Assembly: GCA_001751225.1 (NCBI GenBank)
Contig: MAXT01000079.1
Location: 1 to 16,063, forward strand
Length of the DNA: 16,063 bases
Direction: 5' to 3'
DNA from: Desulfuromonadales bacterium C00003107
GTDB taxonomy: Bacteria > Desulfobacterota > Desulfuromonadia > Desulfuromonadales > Syntrophotaleaceae
Both the position numbers and the translations under genes were made by a program. Below the pieces are notes generated by a model, which saw only the letters and a program-made list of their open reading frames with translations, searched no databases and was not told the origin of the DNA. Below, in pieces: positions 1-7,503 of this stretch. Within the stretch, counting starts at the first letter, position 1. Each line of letters opens with the position of its first letter.

Positions 1-688
1 GACTTAGAGGGCTATTCATGTCTGCTTGAGGAGATTTTGATAAGACTCGGCCGTTAGCATCGATAATCGAGACCTGACCGGCATGGAGTCCTTCAACGCT
101 GCCTGACACTAAATTGACAATGCCTTGAATCTGGCCGTCGTTAAGTTTGCGCCCTGGAACCATTTTGACGATGACCGAGGCCGTGGTCTTTTCCTGCTGC
201 TCGCGAAATAGTCGTTTTGCGGCCATGGCCAGGTGCACCCGAGCGCCTTCCACAGGAGCCAGGGACGATATGGTACGGGACAACTCGCCCTGCAGGGCGC
301 GCTGGTAATTGATTTTCTGAGCAAAGTCGGTCATGCCGAAGCTCTGCTTGTCGAAGATTTCGAAACCGACCCCGGCGCCCTGAGGAAGGCCGGCTCCGGC
401 CAATTCGAGGCGGATTTCATAGACCTTGTTGGCCGGAATATAGATGGCGGTGCCGCCGCTTTCGAGGCGATAGGCGATCTTCTGTTCCTTCAGGCGAGTA
501 AGCACTGCCGCCGCATCGCCGGCCGGCAGGTTGCCGAATAGTAACTGATAATCGACATGACGGGCTTGCATCACCAATACGGAGAAGAAGACCAGGCAGA
601 GTACCGTCACTACGCCCAGACTGACCTGTCGCGATTTTGGCCATAGCTTGATGGTTTCAATAAGGTTGGGTTTGGTCTCTTCCGCCAT
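1..688 (-). CDS. fliF: Flagellar MS-ring protein FliF, N-terminal 229 residues (3' end outside window)
   Basis: FliF forms the MS ring, the inner-membrane base of the flagellum around which the motor and export gate assemble. The reverse strand reads openly from ATG at 688 (good GGAGGT ribosome site) to the window edge. The first membrane segment is at about residues 23-41. The YscJ/FliF ring-building domain follows, with family hallmarks: DYQLLFGNL (46-54), GVGFEIFD (106-113), INYQRALQGELSRTI (126-140) and VEGARVHL (146-153). The C-terminal half, with the second membrane helix and the FliG-binding tail, lies beyond the window. It is the last gene visible in the TPR-flgB-flgC-fliE-fliF operon, 71 bases after fliE. 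The family assignment is safe. Confidence 0.96.
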   Translation of the reverse strand, partial: MAEETKPNLIETIKLWPKSRQVSLGVVTVLCLVFFSVLVMQARHVDYQLLFGNLPAGDAAAVLTRLKEQKIAYRLESGGTAIYIPANKVYEIRLELAGAGLPQGAGVGFEIFDKQSFGMTDFAQKINYQRALQGELSRTISSLAPVEGARVHLAMAAKRLFREQQEKTTASVIVKMVPGRKLNDGQIQGIVNLVSGSVEGLHAGQVSIIDANGRVLSKSPQADMNSPLS

Positions 689-744
689 GGCGGTTAACCT
701 CCGGTCGGCATCTTAAAAAGAAATTGGAACGAAACACGGACAAC

Positions 745-758
745 TGGGCTGTGGCCCA
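745..758 (-). other. Small hairpin just after the fliE stop codon
   Basis: TGGGC and GCCCA are separated by four bases, giving a 5-bp stem two bases after the fliE stop on the minus strand. No T tract follows, so it is not a standard terminator. It could stabilise the upstream mRNA end or have no function. Confidence 0.25.
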
Positions 759-759
759 A

Positions 760-1053
760 TCAAACATTCATTTTCATGATTTCCTGATAGGCAGAGACCG
801 CCTTGTTGCGTAAGGCCACGAACATGCGCATGGAGATATCGGCTTTTTCCAGAGAAATCATTACCTCGTGAAGATTGCCAGTCTGGCCGCTGTGCAGCCC
901 CTCTACCGCTTGATCGGCGGTGAGCTGAGCTTCGTTGGTGCTATTGATGGCCTCTTTGAGTTGCTCGGCAAAACCGCCGCCCGGCTTGTCCGCCTTTTGC
1001 GCTGTGGTAGGGGACGGCAGGGACGAATTAATGGCATTGATATTATTTATCAT
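760..1053 (-). CDS. fliE: Flagellar hook-basal body complex protein FliE
   Basis: This is a 97-residue protein, the usual FliE length. FliE is a small periplasmic adaptor between the MS ring (FliF) and the proximal rod (FlgB). The C-terminal half carries the family signature: a helix with LHEVMISLEKADISMR (61-76) followed by VALRNKAVSAYQEIMKMNV at the very end. The N terminus is low-complexity, as is common in FliE. The start ATG lies 3 bases beyond the flgC stop, with AGGCAGGT upstream as a ribosome site. It sits between flgC and fliF, the classic order. Confidence 0.97.
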   Translation of the reverse strand: MINNINAINSSLPSPTTAQKADKPGGGFAEQLKEAINSTNEAQLTADQAVEGLHSGQTGNLHEVMISLEKADISMRMFVALRNKAVSAYQEIMKMNV

Positions 1054-1056
1054 TGG

Positions 1057-1488
1057 TTACCTGCCTATCTCGAGGGCTTTAAGGGCCATGCGTTTGCTGG
1101 CTTGAATGGCCGAGGCGTTGGCGTCATAGGTGCGGGTGGCGTTCATCATGTCGACCATCTCTTCCATGGTGTTGATATTCGGAAGGTGGACTGTGCCATT
1201 TTCGTCGGCATCGGGGTGACCCGGCTCATAGACGGTCCGCAGCGGCGACTGGCTGACCTGAATTCTTGCTACCTTGACTCCCTGGATACCCTGACTGTTT
1301 GCATTATCAAGATGCTTGGCAAAGTTTTCGTTGCTGCTTTGAAAGACGACTTGCCGTTTACGGTAGGGACCCCCCTCGGGGGTGCGCGTCGTGCTGACAT
1401 TGGCCAGGTTGGAACTGATGACGTTCAGCCGGGTTCGCTGGGCGCTTAGGGCCGAGGAACTGATCTGCATTGAGGTGAAGATATCCAT
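1057..1488 (-). CDS. flgC: Flagellar proximal rod protein FlgC
   Basis: FlgC is a subunit of the proximal rod, exported by the flagellar type III system. The N terminus has the rod/hook motif with SALSAQRTRLNVISSNLANV (13-32), in which the ANV/AN(I/V) signature is conserved. The C terminus ends in the matching helix, VDMMNATRTYDANASAIQ (112-129), found in all rod, hook and HAP proteins. The length of 143 residues is normal. AGGAGA lies 8 bases before ATG 1488. It follows flgB by 13 bases. Confidence 0.97.
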   Translation of the reverse strand: MDIFTSMQISSSALSAQRTRLNVISSNLANVSTTRTPEGGPYRKRQVVFQSSNENFAKHLDNANSQGIQGVKVARIQVSQSPLRTVYEPGHPDADENGTVHLPNINTMEEMVDMMNATRTYDANASAIQASKRMALKALEIGR

Positions 1489-1501
1489 GGTTCAGGTCTC
1501 C

Positions 1502-1915
1502 TTATCGATCACTTTGAATGATATATTTGAGCAGCCCCAGCTTTTTGTTCAACATCTGGGTCGCAGCTTCGTAATAGATCTGGTTTTCCGCCTGGGCTAC
1601 CATCTCCTGGTCGAGATCGACCCCGTTTTGATCGCCGAGGCCATTGTTGTTGGCCAGCCTTTCGACCCGGCCGTTGACCTGCTCCAGACTGCCGCTGGTG
1701 ATATCGAAGTGTTTCGCATGCCGCGGCGGGGCCGCAGATGATTTATCGGTGAGGGCCTGTTGCAGGTCCTCTTCAAAACGAAGCCGGCTAGGCGTGTAGC
1801 CAGGTGTGTCAATGTTGGCCAGGTTGGAGGAGATGATTTGCTGGCTGCGACTACGCAGGTCCAGAACCTTGCCCAATACCCCAACGGTGCGGTCAAATAT
1901 CCCATCTGTTGGCAT
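1502..1915 (-). CDS. flgB: Flagellar proximal rod protein FlgB
   Basis: FlgB is a proximal rod subunit that contacts FliE. The 137-residue protein has the rod signature IISSNLANIDTPGY (27-40) near the N terminus and the C-terminal helix MVAQAENQIYYEAATQML (105-122). GGGAGA lies about 9 bases before the ATG at 1915. The gene starts 44 bases after the stop of the large TPR gene. No separate promoter is evident in that gap, so it is probably co-transcribed with it. Confidence 0.96.
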   Translation of the reverse strand: MPTDGIFDRTVGVLGKVLDLRSRSQQIISSNLANIDTPGYTPSRLRFEEDLQQALTDKSSAAPPRHAKHFDITSGSLEQVNGRVERLANNNGLGDQNGVDLDQEMVAQAENQIYYEAATQMLNKKLGLLKYIIQSDR

Positions 1916-1959
1916 CTTTTGTTTCTCCCTTTTGCAGGCAGTTGTTTCGCCGCGGAAGG

Positions 1960-4362
1960 TCAGTAGGTTTCAGCAGCAATAAAATCACTGGCCAGTTGTC
2001 GCCAGAGAGCATTCTTTCCTTTTTCGACCAGATCCGTAAAAAGCTTAAGTGCTCTGACACGTTCTCCCTTGGCTATCAGGATTTGACCACAACGGTAAGT
2101 AGCTTGATCGCCAAAGGTTCCTTCCTCTGCCAATACCTCATAAAGAGGCAGTGCCTGTTTGGCATGGCCTAGACGGCGCAGGGCTTCTGCTTCTAAAAGC
2201 AGGCCTGAGGGGGGAATTGCTTCGCCTCGGTCGCCCAAACGGTTTGCGAAATCGATGACCTTGTTGTAGTCACCCAATTCCCAATAGATCTGTGTGGCCA
2301 TCAGTTCAATTTTGGTGCTGCGGGGATATTGTTTATCTTGTAGTAGTTCCGCCGCCTCTTCAAAACGCGCTAATTTATACAGAGAACGCAGGCGTAGCAG
2401 AAAAAGGGCCGTGCGATTTGAGCCTTTGGGATATTGCTTCAGATATGTCTTGCTGTATTTTTCGGCCAGAGTATATTCATCACGATCGTAGTAGAGGGAT
2501 GCCAGAGGCAAATAGAAAGATTCAGCAGCGTCATCGCTTTTTGCGTGATCAATCATATAAAGGTAGACTCTGCAGCCGCGATCGAAGAGCCCTAGTCGGG
2601 CGAATGCTTTGGCCAATTTGGGCAGAAACGGCCATTTCCCATCGCCTCGAATCAGCAGTTCCCGGTATTTTTCAAGGAGTATCACCGCCTGCAGGTCTTC
2701 TCCCTTGGCAATAAAGTTTTCCATCTCGGGAGGAAGAATTTCTGCCATCAATGCTTCGGCTTCGGCTCGCAAGGGACTGCTGGCAAAATTGCGTCGAAAT
2801 TTACCTAAGGTTTCGATGGCTCGCAAGGGTTCGCCAGACAGGTGGAGAGTGATGCCGAGTTTGAGCAGAATTTCCTCGCGCAATCGTCGGTCTGCTGTCA
2901 AGGAGAGAATGACTGGATAATCGCGAAGTCCTTGAAGCAGATGGCGTTCTTCCATGGTAACAAGGCCATGGTCAAGCATCTTCAACCAGGCTCGCAGGTC
3001 GCCGGTGGTTCCCGTGAAACCCTCCCGTAATAGGCGGAAATGCAACATGGCGGCCTGCTGGTCTCCATTGTGGTAGGTCGCCAGACTACTGAGGAAAAGC
3101 GCCTGGCTGGTCGCATCGACTTCTTGCAACATGGTGGACAGGCGCTGGTAAAGAAGGTGGGCTTGTTCCCACCGGTGATTATCGAAAAAGGCTTTGGCCG
3201 CTTGCTGAAAGGAATAAAGATCATCTGTTGGTAGTTCAGCATTCTTTAACTGCTTTTGATAGTATATCAAGGCTTCTCGAGACTGACCGGTTGCTACCTG
3301 GGCATCGGCGATACGTAACTGCTGAATGGAACGTAGGGCTTTGGGCCAACGACTGTTTTTCCATAGCAATTTTTTTAATGCTAATTGGCCATCGTCTTTT
3401 AGAAGGGCGATTTCCGCTTGCAACAGCTGTAACAGGTGGCGATAGGGACCTTCTCCTAATAGCTTTTCAAGGTCGGCATGCCAGACCATGGCACCGTAGT
3501 GATCATCTGTTAAAACGAGGGCCAGGTTATGCAGATAACCGACTCGCTGCTGCAGCTTCGGGGAGAGCCCCTTTTCTGGAAAGTTCTCCAGTATGGTCAG
3601 ACTTTTTTGGGCAGATTCGCTGCGTAGCAGGGCTTCGGCTTGTAGAAGCTGCTTTTTCTGCCTGCCTTCTTCACTTAATTCGGTCGAAGAAAGATTTTGT
3701 AAAAGAGCGAGAGCCTTTTGTGGTTCCTGGTCTTCAAATGCTTTGAGGATAGCTGCAAAAGAGGGTGAAGCCTCCTCGAATCCAAAACGGGGAAGGATTG
3801 GTAGGGATATTTTAAGTGGCAGGTCCATTAACAGGGGCGTTTGGTATTCGCTGAAGAATTTGTGCCATTGCCCACTAAATTTGGATTCGATCATACTCTG
3901 GCTGCTGCTGGTGCTGCTTTGTCGTGAAGGAAGACCGCTTATGCGGAAGGCGATTGCCGGGCGACTGCCCCCTGTCTCTTGCCAGAAAAGTTCCAGTTCA
4001 ACGGTGGCGGTAGCCTGGTTTGCAGCTACGGTAACGTTGACAGGGGGCTGACGCAGAAGCAGTGAAACCATCAATTGTTTTTGGGATTTGGCCAGTAGAA
4101 TCTTGACGATTTTATCGTCTTCGGCCAATAGATGCAGGGTCGGAGCTGCGGAGGCATCACTGAAAAAGAGATCAATCCGTTGTCCTGACGGTTCGACCCG
4201 GTATTCCGGAAGAACAGAAAAGTGCAGCATAACACGGCTGCTGGCAAGACCGTCTTCTTTGGTCATTCGGTCCAACAGGGGGGCCGCAGCTGCCATGGCT
4301 TGTTGGGTGGCTCCAAGCAGTAGCGCCCAGGAACAAATATATATGATGAGGCGAAGGACCAT
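1960..4362 (-). CDS. Large exported TPR-repeat protein at the head of the flagellar operon; function unknown
   Basis: The 800-residue protein begins with a likely signal peptide (residues 1-25: positive MVLR, a hydrophobic stretch, then AMAAAA), so it is probably periplasmic or secreted. Residues about 40-145 look like a beta-rich domain (alternating stretches such as RVMLHFSVLPEYRV and QRIDLFFSDA), reminiscent of an AMIN-type domain; this is a guess. From about residue 200 to the end it is almost all helical TPR-like repeats, clearest at 586-650 (FARLGLFDRG, LASLYYDRDEYTLAEKY) and 690-790 (YWELGDYNKVIDFA, EALRRLGHAKQALPLYE). It lies directly behind the sigma-54 promoter at 4450-4435 and ahead of flgB, so a role in flagellar assembly or placement is plausible. 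The start has no strong ribosome site, but the signal peptide supports it. Confidence 0.85.
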   Translation of the reverse strand: MVLRLIIYICSWALLLGATQQAMAAAAPLLDRMTKEDGLASSRVMLHFSVLPEYRVEPSGQRIDLFFSDASAAPTLHLLAEDDKIVKILLAKSQKQLMVSLLLRQPPVNVTVAANQATATVELELFWQETGGSRPAIAFRISGLPSRQSSTSSSQSMIESKFSGQWHKFFSEYQTPLLMDLPLKISLPILPRFGFEEASPSFAAILKAFEDQEPQKALALLQNLSSTELSEEGRQKKQLLQAEALLRSESAQKSLTILENFPEKGLSPKLQQRVGYLHNLALVLTDDHYGAMVWHADLEKLLGEGPYRHLLQLLQAEIALLKDDGQLALKKLLWKNSRWPKALRSIQQLRIADAQVATGQSREALIYYQKQLKNAELPTDDLYSFQQAAKAFFDNHRWEQAHLLYQRLSTMLQEVDATSQALFLSSLATYHNGDQQAAMLHFRLLREGFTGTTGDLRAWLKMLDHGLVTMEERHLLQGLRDYPVILSLTADRRLREEILLKLGITLHLSGEPLRAIETLGKFRRNFASSPLRAEAEALMAEILPPEMENFIAKGEDLQAVILLEKYRELLIRGDGKWPFLPKLAKAFARLGLFDRGCRVYLYMIDHAKSDDAAESFYLPLASLYYDRDEYTLAEKYSKTYLKQYPKGSNRTALFLLRLRSLYKLARFEEAAELLQDKQYPRSTKIELMATQIYWELGDYNKVIDFANRLGDRGEAIPPSGLLLEAEALRRLGHAKQALPLYEVLAEEGTFGDQATYRCGQILIAKGERVRALKLFTDLVEKGKNALWRQLASDFIAAETY

Positions 4363-4434
4363 GGTATTTAAGTTAATCCCAAAGTAGATAAAGTCAGAGC
4401 GGATATATTATCGATCTGTAGATGCAGTCCTTTT

Positions 4435-4450
4435 TGCTAGTAGCGTGCCA
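4435..4450 (-). promoter_or_regulatory. Sigma-54 (-24/-12) promoter for the TPR-flgBC-fliEF operon
   Basis: The minus strand reads TGGCACGCTACTAGCA, against the consensus TGGCACG-N4-TTGCA. The -24 element is perfect, the -12 element differs at one position, and GG and GC are exactly 10 bases apart. The predicted start is near 4424, leaving a leader of about 62 bases before the TPR gene at 4362. The window also encodes a sigma-54 activator (13989-15425), which supports functional use. Confidence 0.85.
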
Positions 4451-4581
4451 TATGTATAACTAGCCGATTCTCTAATTGTTTTTTTGTTCAAAGGTTGGAT
4501 TGGCGGAGTTTGGCCAAATTTTTGACAGCTATTGGGGAGAAGTGAAACTATCGGTTGAACACAAGGTGGGGCAGTGATGTC

Positions 4582-4620
4582 GCATAAGTGTGGCATGAGT
4601 GTGTGGCATAAGTGTGGCAT
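4582..4620 (+). repeat. Two perfect 15-bp direct repeats (three GTGTGGCAT units)
   Basis: GCATAAGTGTGGCAT occurs at 4582-4596 and again at 4606-4620, a 24-base period. The core GTGTGGCAT occurs three times, starting at 4588, 4601 and 4612. The block lies about 158-196 bases upstream of the predicted start of the minus-strand sigma-54 transcript, a usual distance for enhancer sites of sigma-54 activators. A protein-binding array is the favoured reading. Confidence 0.6.
4604..4619 (+). promoter_or_regulatory. Possible sigma-54-type promoter toward cheA, inside the repeats
   Basis: TGGCATAAGTGTGGCA keeps the GG-N10-GC spacing of a -24/-12 promoter, with 5 of 7 matches in the -24 box and 4 of 5 in the -12 box. 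Transcription would start near 4630, giving a long leader of about 279 bases to cheA. Because it is built from the direct repeats, the match may be accidental. Confidence 0.3.
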
Positions 4621-4795
4621 CTTCGACAGTTATGTCCCTAGTCTTGATTAGATTTTGGGTCTGTGCACGGTTCGTGAAATGTTGTTGGGATAATCTGCCC
4701 GGCCGAGAAGTAGCTAATTTGGCCCCTTGAGCCAGATCTGCTCATTTTATAAAGCCGACTTGGGCGGCTGGCAGAAAAAAGTGGTGCGAAATTTG

Positions 4796-4801
4796 TATAA
4801 T
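4796..4801 (+). promoter_or_regulatory. Candidate -10 box (TATAAT) upstream of cheA
   Basis: A perfect TATAAT lies about 110 bases before the cheA ATG. The region 16-18 bases upstream (AGAAAA) does not resemble TTGACA, so this is a weak sigma-70 promoter candidate unless an activator assists. Confidence 0.35.
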
Positions 4802-4908
4802 AGTCGAGTGCATTTTCACCGACAGGTGCTAGTGCCTTGCAACCAGGTGGCAATAGTTTGCTTTTCTGGGTCTCAGAACAACAAAACAAAGCATTCAGAG
4901 AGGGACGA

Positions 4909-7467
4909 ATGAGTAACGATATTTCTTCTGAACAGGCTGAAATCATAAACGAATTTCTCCAGGAAAGCCGGGATATGCTGGACAACCTGGAGCCGACTAT
5001 TATCGAGCTGGGACAGAGCTGTCAAAATGTCGACTGTTGGCAGGCCATGTCCTGCGGCAATGAAGACTGTTCGCGACACAATCAAAAAATTGACCATCCC
5101 TGCTGGTTGCACACTGGCTTTTTGGAAGAAGGCAAGAAAAGTTGTATTCATTGCTCGTCGGCTGAAGATTGCCGCTCCTGCGAGGTGTTTAAGTCGATAA
5201 ACGGCAGTGGCGAGACCATGAACGCTATTTTTCGTTTGTTCCATTCGATGAAAGGTAGTGCTGGTTTTCTTGAACTCGATAACATCTCGCGGGTTGCTCA
5301 CCACGCGGAGAGTTTACTGGATTTGATCCGCGCCGGTAAGGTTAAGATGCAGCCCGAGCATGTCAGCCATCTGTGCAAGGCTTGCGATTTCTCCCGGGAG
5401 GCGATGGAGGCGGTCGAAGCCGATCTTAATGATCATGCCATGGCGGAGGCTGCCGACGCCATTGCCGCCAACCTGGAACTGGCAGCTAGTGAAGCGCTCG
5501 CCATGGCCGCAACGGAACCGGCAGTAGCTGTAGAGACAGTGGCACCGCCGGAGCCCGATGCTGAGCTCTCTGCCGAGGACGAGCTGGCCATGTTGATCGG
5601 TCCTGAGATGGTGGAGAAGTTTGTTCAGGAAGCCGATGAGTTGTTGCAGAATGTTGAAGAGGGCTTGCTGGCCTGGAATGAAGCACCTCTTGATGAAGAG
5701 GCCATGGGGGCCCTGTTCCGTAGCGCCCATAGTTTCAAGGGCAATTGTGGCTTTTTTGGTTACCGGCACATGGAGCAACTCAGCCATCAGATCGAAACAG
5801 TGCTTGACTTGGTTAAGAGTGGGGGCACTTTGCACGGTGAGGCGCCGGCAGATTGTTTGCTGGAATGTCTCGATTTCTTACGCGCTGCCGTTGCCGACAT
5901 TTCTCAGGGTGGGCGCGGTGAGATCGATGAACTGGACGTTGAGCTGGCTAAGCTTGGAGCGTTAATAACTGGTGATGCCCCAGTGGTTGAGGAAAAGGAA
6001 GCCCCGTTGCTTGGGCAGATTCTTGTTGAGCAGGGTGTTGTCGACGAGGACACGGTAGATCAGGCGCTTCAGGCGCAGGGAAAACCCCTGGGAGAAATAC
6101 TGGTCGAAAAGGGGATCGCCTCAGAAAAAGAGGTGCGCGAAGCTCTCGAGTCTCAGACCAAGCCCTTAGGGCAAGTACTAGTCGATACGGGCAAGGCCGA
6201 AGCCAAAGCGGTGGAAGACGCCTTGAAGATTCAACAGAAGGCCGCTCCCCAAAAGGCGGCTAAGCCCAAACAGAGCGCGGTCGTACGCCAGGATATTCGA
6301 GTCGATCTGAGCAAATTGGATGACCTGATCAACCTTATCGGCGAAATGGTTATCGCCGAAAATATGCTGGTGCGTAGCCCTGACCTTGAGGGCTTAGAAT
6401 TGGACAATTTCGGCAAGGCTTCCCAGCACCTGAGCAAGATCGTGCGTGATTTGCAGGAAATGGCCATGATTATCCGCATGATCCCGGTTTCCGGCCTGTT
6501 CCGGCGTATGATCCGCCTGGTACACGATCTGTCGGTTAAGTCAGGCAAGAAAGTTGATCTGCAACTCTCCGGTCAGGAAACCGAAGTCGATAAGACTGTC
6601 ATTGAACAGATTTCAGACCCGCTGGTGCATCTGTTGCGCAACTCCTTGGATCACGGTCTGGAAACACCGGATGAGCGTGTAGCTGCCGGCAAGCCTGAAA
6701 AAGGAGTGGTTAAGCTTTCGGCTATGCACCAAGAAGGGGAAGTCTGGATCCTTGTTGAGGATGACGGTCGCGGTCTGAATCGGGAGAAGATCCTGAAAAA
6801 GGCTGTCAGCAAGGGGTTGGTTGCCGGTGACGGCTCCCAATTGAGCGATAAAGAGGTTTTTAACATGATTTTCCAGGCCGGTTTTTCAACGGCTGAAAAG
6901 ATTACCGATGTCTCCGGTCGCGGAGTCGGTATGGATGTCGTCAAGCAGAACTTGGAAAAAATTAAGGGTAAGATCGAGGTGACCAGCAAGCTGGGCCAGG
7001 GCACTCGTATCACCCTGCGTATTCCTTTGACCCTGGCAATTATCGACGGCATGCTGGTACGGGTCGGAGAAACCAAATGCATCCTGCCGCTGCTGTCTAT
7101 TCGTGAGATCTTTCGACCGACTCCCGATACGATTACGGTCATGCCGGACGGCTTGGAGCTGGTGCGTGTCCGGGATTGCTTCTATCCGGTAAAACATTTA
7201 TACAAAATTTTGCAGGACAAGCCTGATTCAGAACAGGTCGTTGATGGGGTGCTGGTGGTTCTTGAACATCAGGACAATACTATCTGCCTGCTGGTCGATG
7301 AAATCGTCGGTCAACAACAAACGGTCATTAAAGGTCTAACCGAATATATCGGTAATGTTGGGGTTGCTTCGGGCTGTACCATTCTTGGTAACGGTGAAGT
7401 TTGCTTGATCCTGGATGTTGGCCACCTTACCGAAGGGGCAGGGAGAGGTCGCCAGTTGCCAGCATAG
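4909..7467 (+). CDS. cheA: Chemotaxis histidine kinase CheA with two Hpt domains, a Cys-rich insert and linker repeats
   Basis: CheA takes signals from receptors and phosphorylates CheY and CheB. The 852-residue chain has: Hpt1 (about 8-170, phospho-His H112 in FHSMKGSAGF), interrupted at 38-92 by nine cysteines with two Cys-Trp pairs (C43-W44, C65-W66); an Ala/Pro/Glu-rich linker; Hpt2 (about 222-348, H274 in SAHSFKGNCGFFG); three 26-residue repeats (about 366-443); the dimerisation domain (about 460-530); the ATPase domain (N box HLLRNSLDHGLE 574-585, G1 DDGRGL 618-623, G2 GRGVGMDVV 670-678); and a CheW-like P5 domain (about 705-840). The frame is open from an ATG at 4837, but ATG 4909 is chosen because GAGAGGGA precedes it and the Hpt fold begins just after it. 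It is the first gene of the chemotaxis operon. Confidence 0.97.
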   Translation: MSNDISSEQAEIINEFLQESRDMLDNLEPTIIELGQSCQNVDCWQAMSCGNEDCSRHNQKIDHPCWLHTGFLEEGKKSCIHCSSAEDCRSCEVFKSINGSGETMNAIFRLFHSMKGSAGFLELDNISRVAHHAESLLDLIRAGKVKMQPEHVSHLCKACDFSREAMEAVEADLNDHAMAEAADAIAANLELAASEALAMAATEPAVAVETVAPPEPDAELSAEDELAMLIGPEMVEKFVQEADELLQNVEEGLLAWNEAPLDEEAMGALFRSAHSFKGNCGFFGYRHMEQLSHQIETVLDLVKSGGTLHGEAPADCLLECLDFLRAAVADISQGGRGEIDELDVELAKLGALITGDAPVVEEKEAPLLGQILVEQGVVDEDTVDQALQAQGKPLGEILVEKGIASEKEVREALESQTKPLGQVLVDTGKAEAKAVEDALKIQQKAAPQKAAKPKQSAVVRQDIRVDLSKLDDLINLIGEMVIAENMLVRSPDLEGLELDNFGKASQHLSKIVRDLQEMAMIIRMIPVSGLFRRMIRLVHDLSVKSGKKVDLQLSGQETEVDKTVIEQISDPLVHLLRNSLDHGLETPDERVAAGKPEKGVVKLSAMHQEGEVWILVEDDGRGLNREKILKKAVSKGLVAGDGSQLSDKEVFNMIFQAGFSTAEKITDVSGRGVGMDVVKQNLEKIKGKIEVTSKLGQGTRITLRIPLTLAIIDGMLVRVGETKCILPLLSIREIFRPTPDTITVMPDGLELVRVRDCFYPVKHLYKILQDKPDSEQVVDGVLVVLEHQDNTICLLVDEIVGQQQTVIKGLTEYIGNVGVASGCTILGNGEVCLILDVGHLTEGAGRGRQLPA

Positions 7468-7503
7468 ACTGCTTGAGCCGGCATGTTCAATAGCTTATAC
7501 CTA

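Larger units (their letters stand above)
4363..4908. other. Divergent intergenic control region between the flagellar and chemotaxis operons
   Basis: This 546-base stretch contains no convincing gene. It is AT-richer than its flanks. It holds a near-consensus sigma-54 promoter for the minus-strand operon (4450-4435), a 10-bp palindrome TTTGGCCAAA (4509-4518), a cluster of short direct repeats (4582-4620), and a TATAAT box (4796-4801) ahead of cheA. Open frames here are short and overlap these signals. Confidence 0.7.

Noticed and set aside
868..1449. Plus-strand 193-codon open frame opposite fliE and flgC
   Set aside because: It lies antisense to two certain flagellar genes, has no ribosome site, and shows no family motif.
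3228..4051. Plus-strand open frames of 172 and 152 codons opposite the TPR gene
   Set aside because: They overlap each other and the well-supported 800-residue frame. No recognisable domain or start signal was seen.
4522..4551. TTGACA followed by AACTAT as a sigma-70 promoter toward cheA
   Set aside because: The -35 box is perfect, but nothing at 16-18 bases downstream resembles TATAAT.
4408..4620. Short minus-strand frame (70 codons) in the divergent region
   Set aside because: It runs through the sigma-54 promoter and the direct repeats, and its repeated MPHLC start simply translates those repeats.
4582..4620. CRISPR-like array
   Set aside because: There are only two 15-bp copies with a 9-bp gap, far too few and too short for repeats and spacers, and no cas genes are present.
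4769..4788. TGGCAG...GTGC upstream of cheA as a sigma-54 promoter
   Set aside because: The distance between GG and GC is four bases too long.
4837..4908. Upstream start that would add 24 residues to CheA
   Set aside because: No ribosome site precedes ATG 4837, whereas ATG 4909 has GAGAGGGA just upstream and the added residues do not belong to the Hpt fold.
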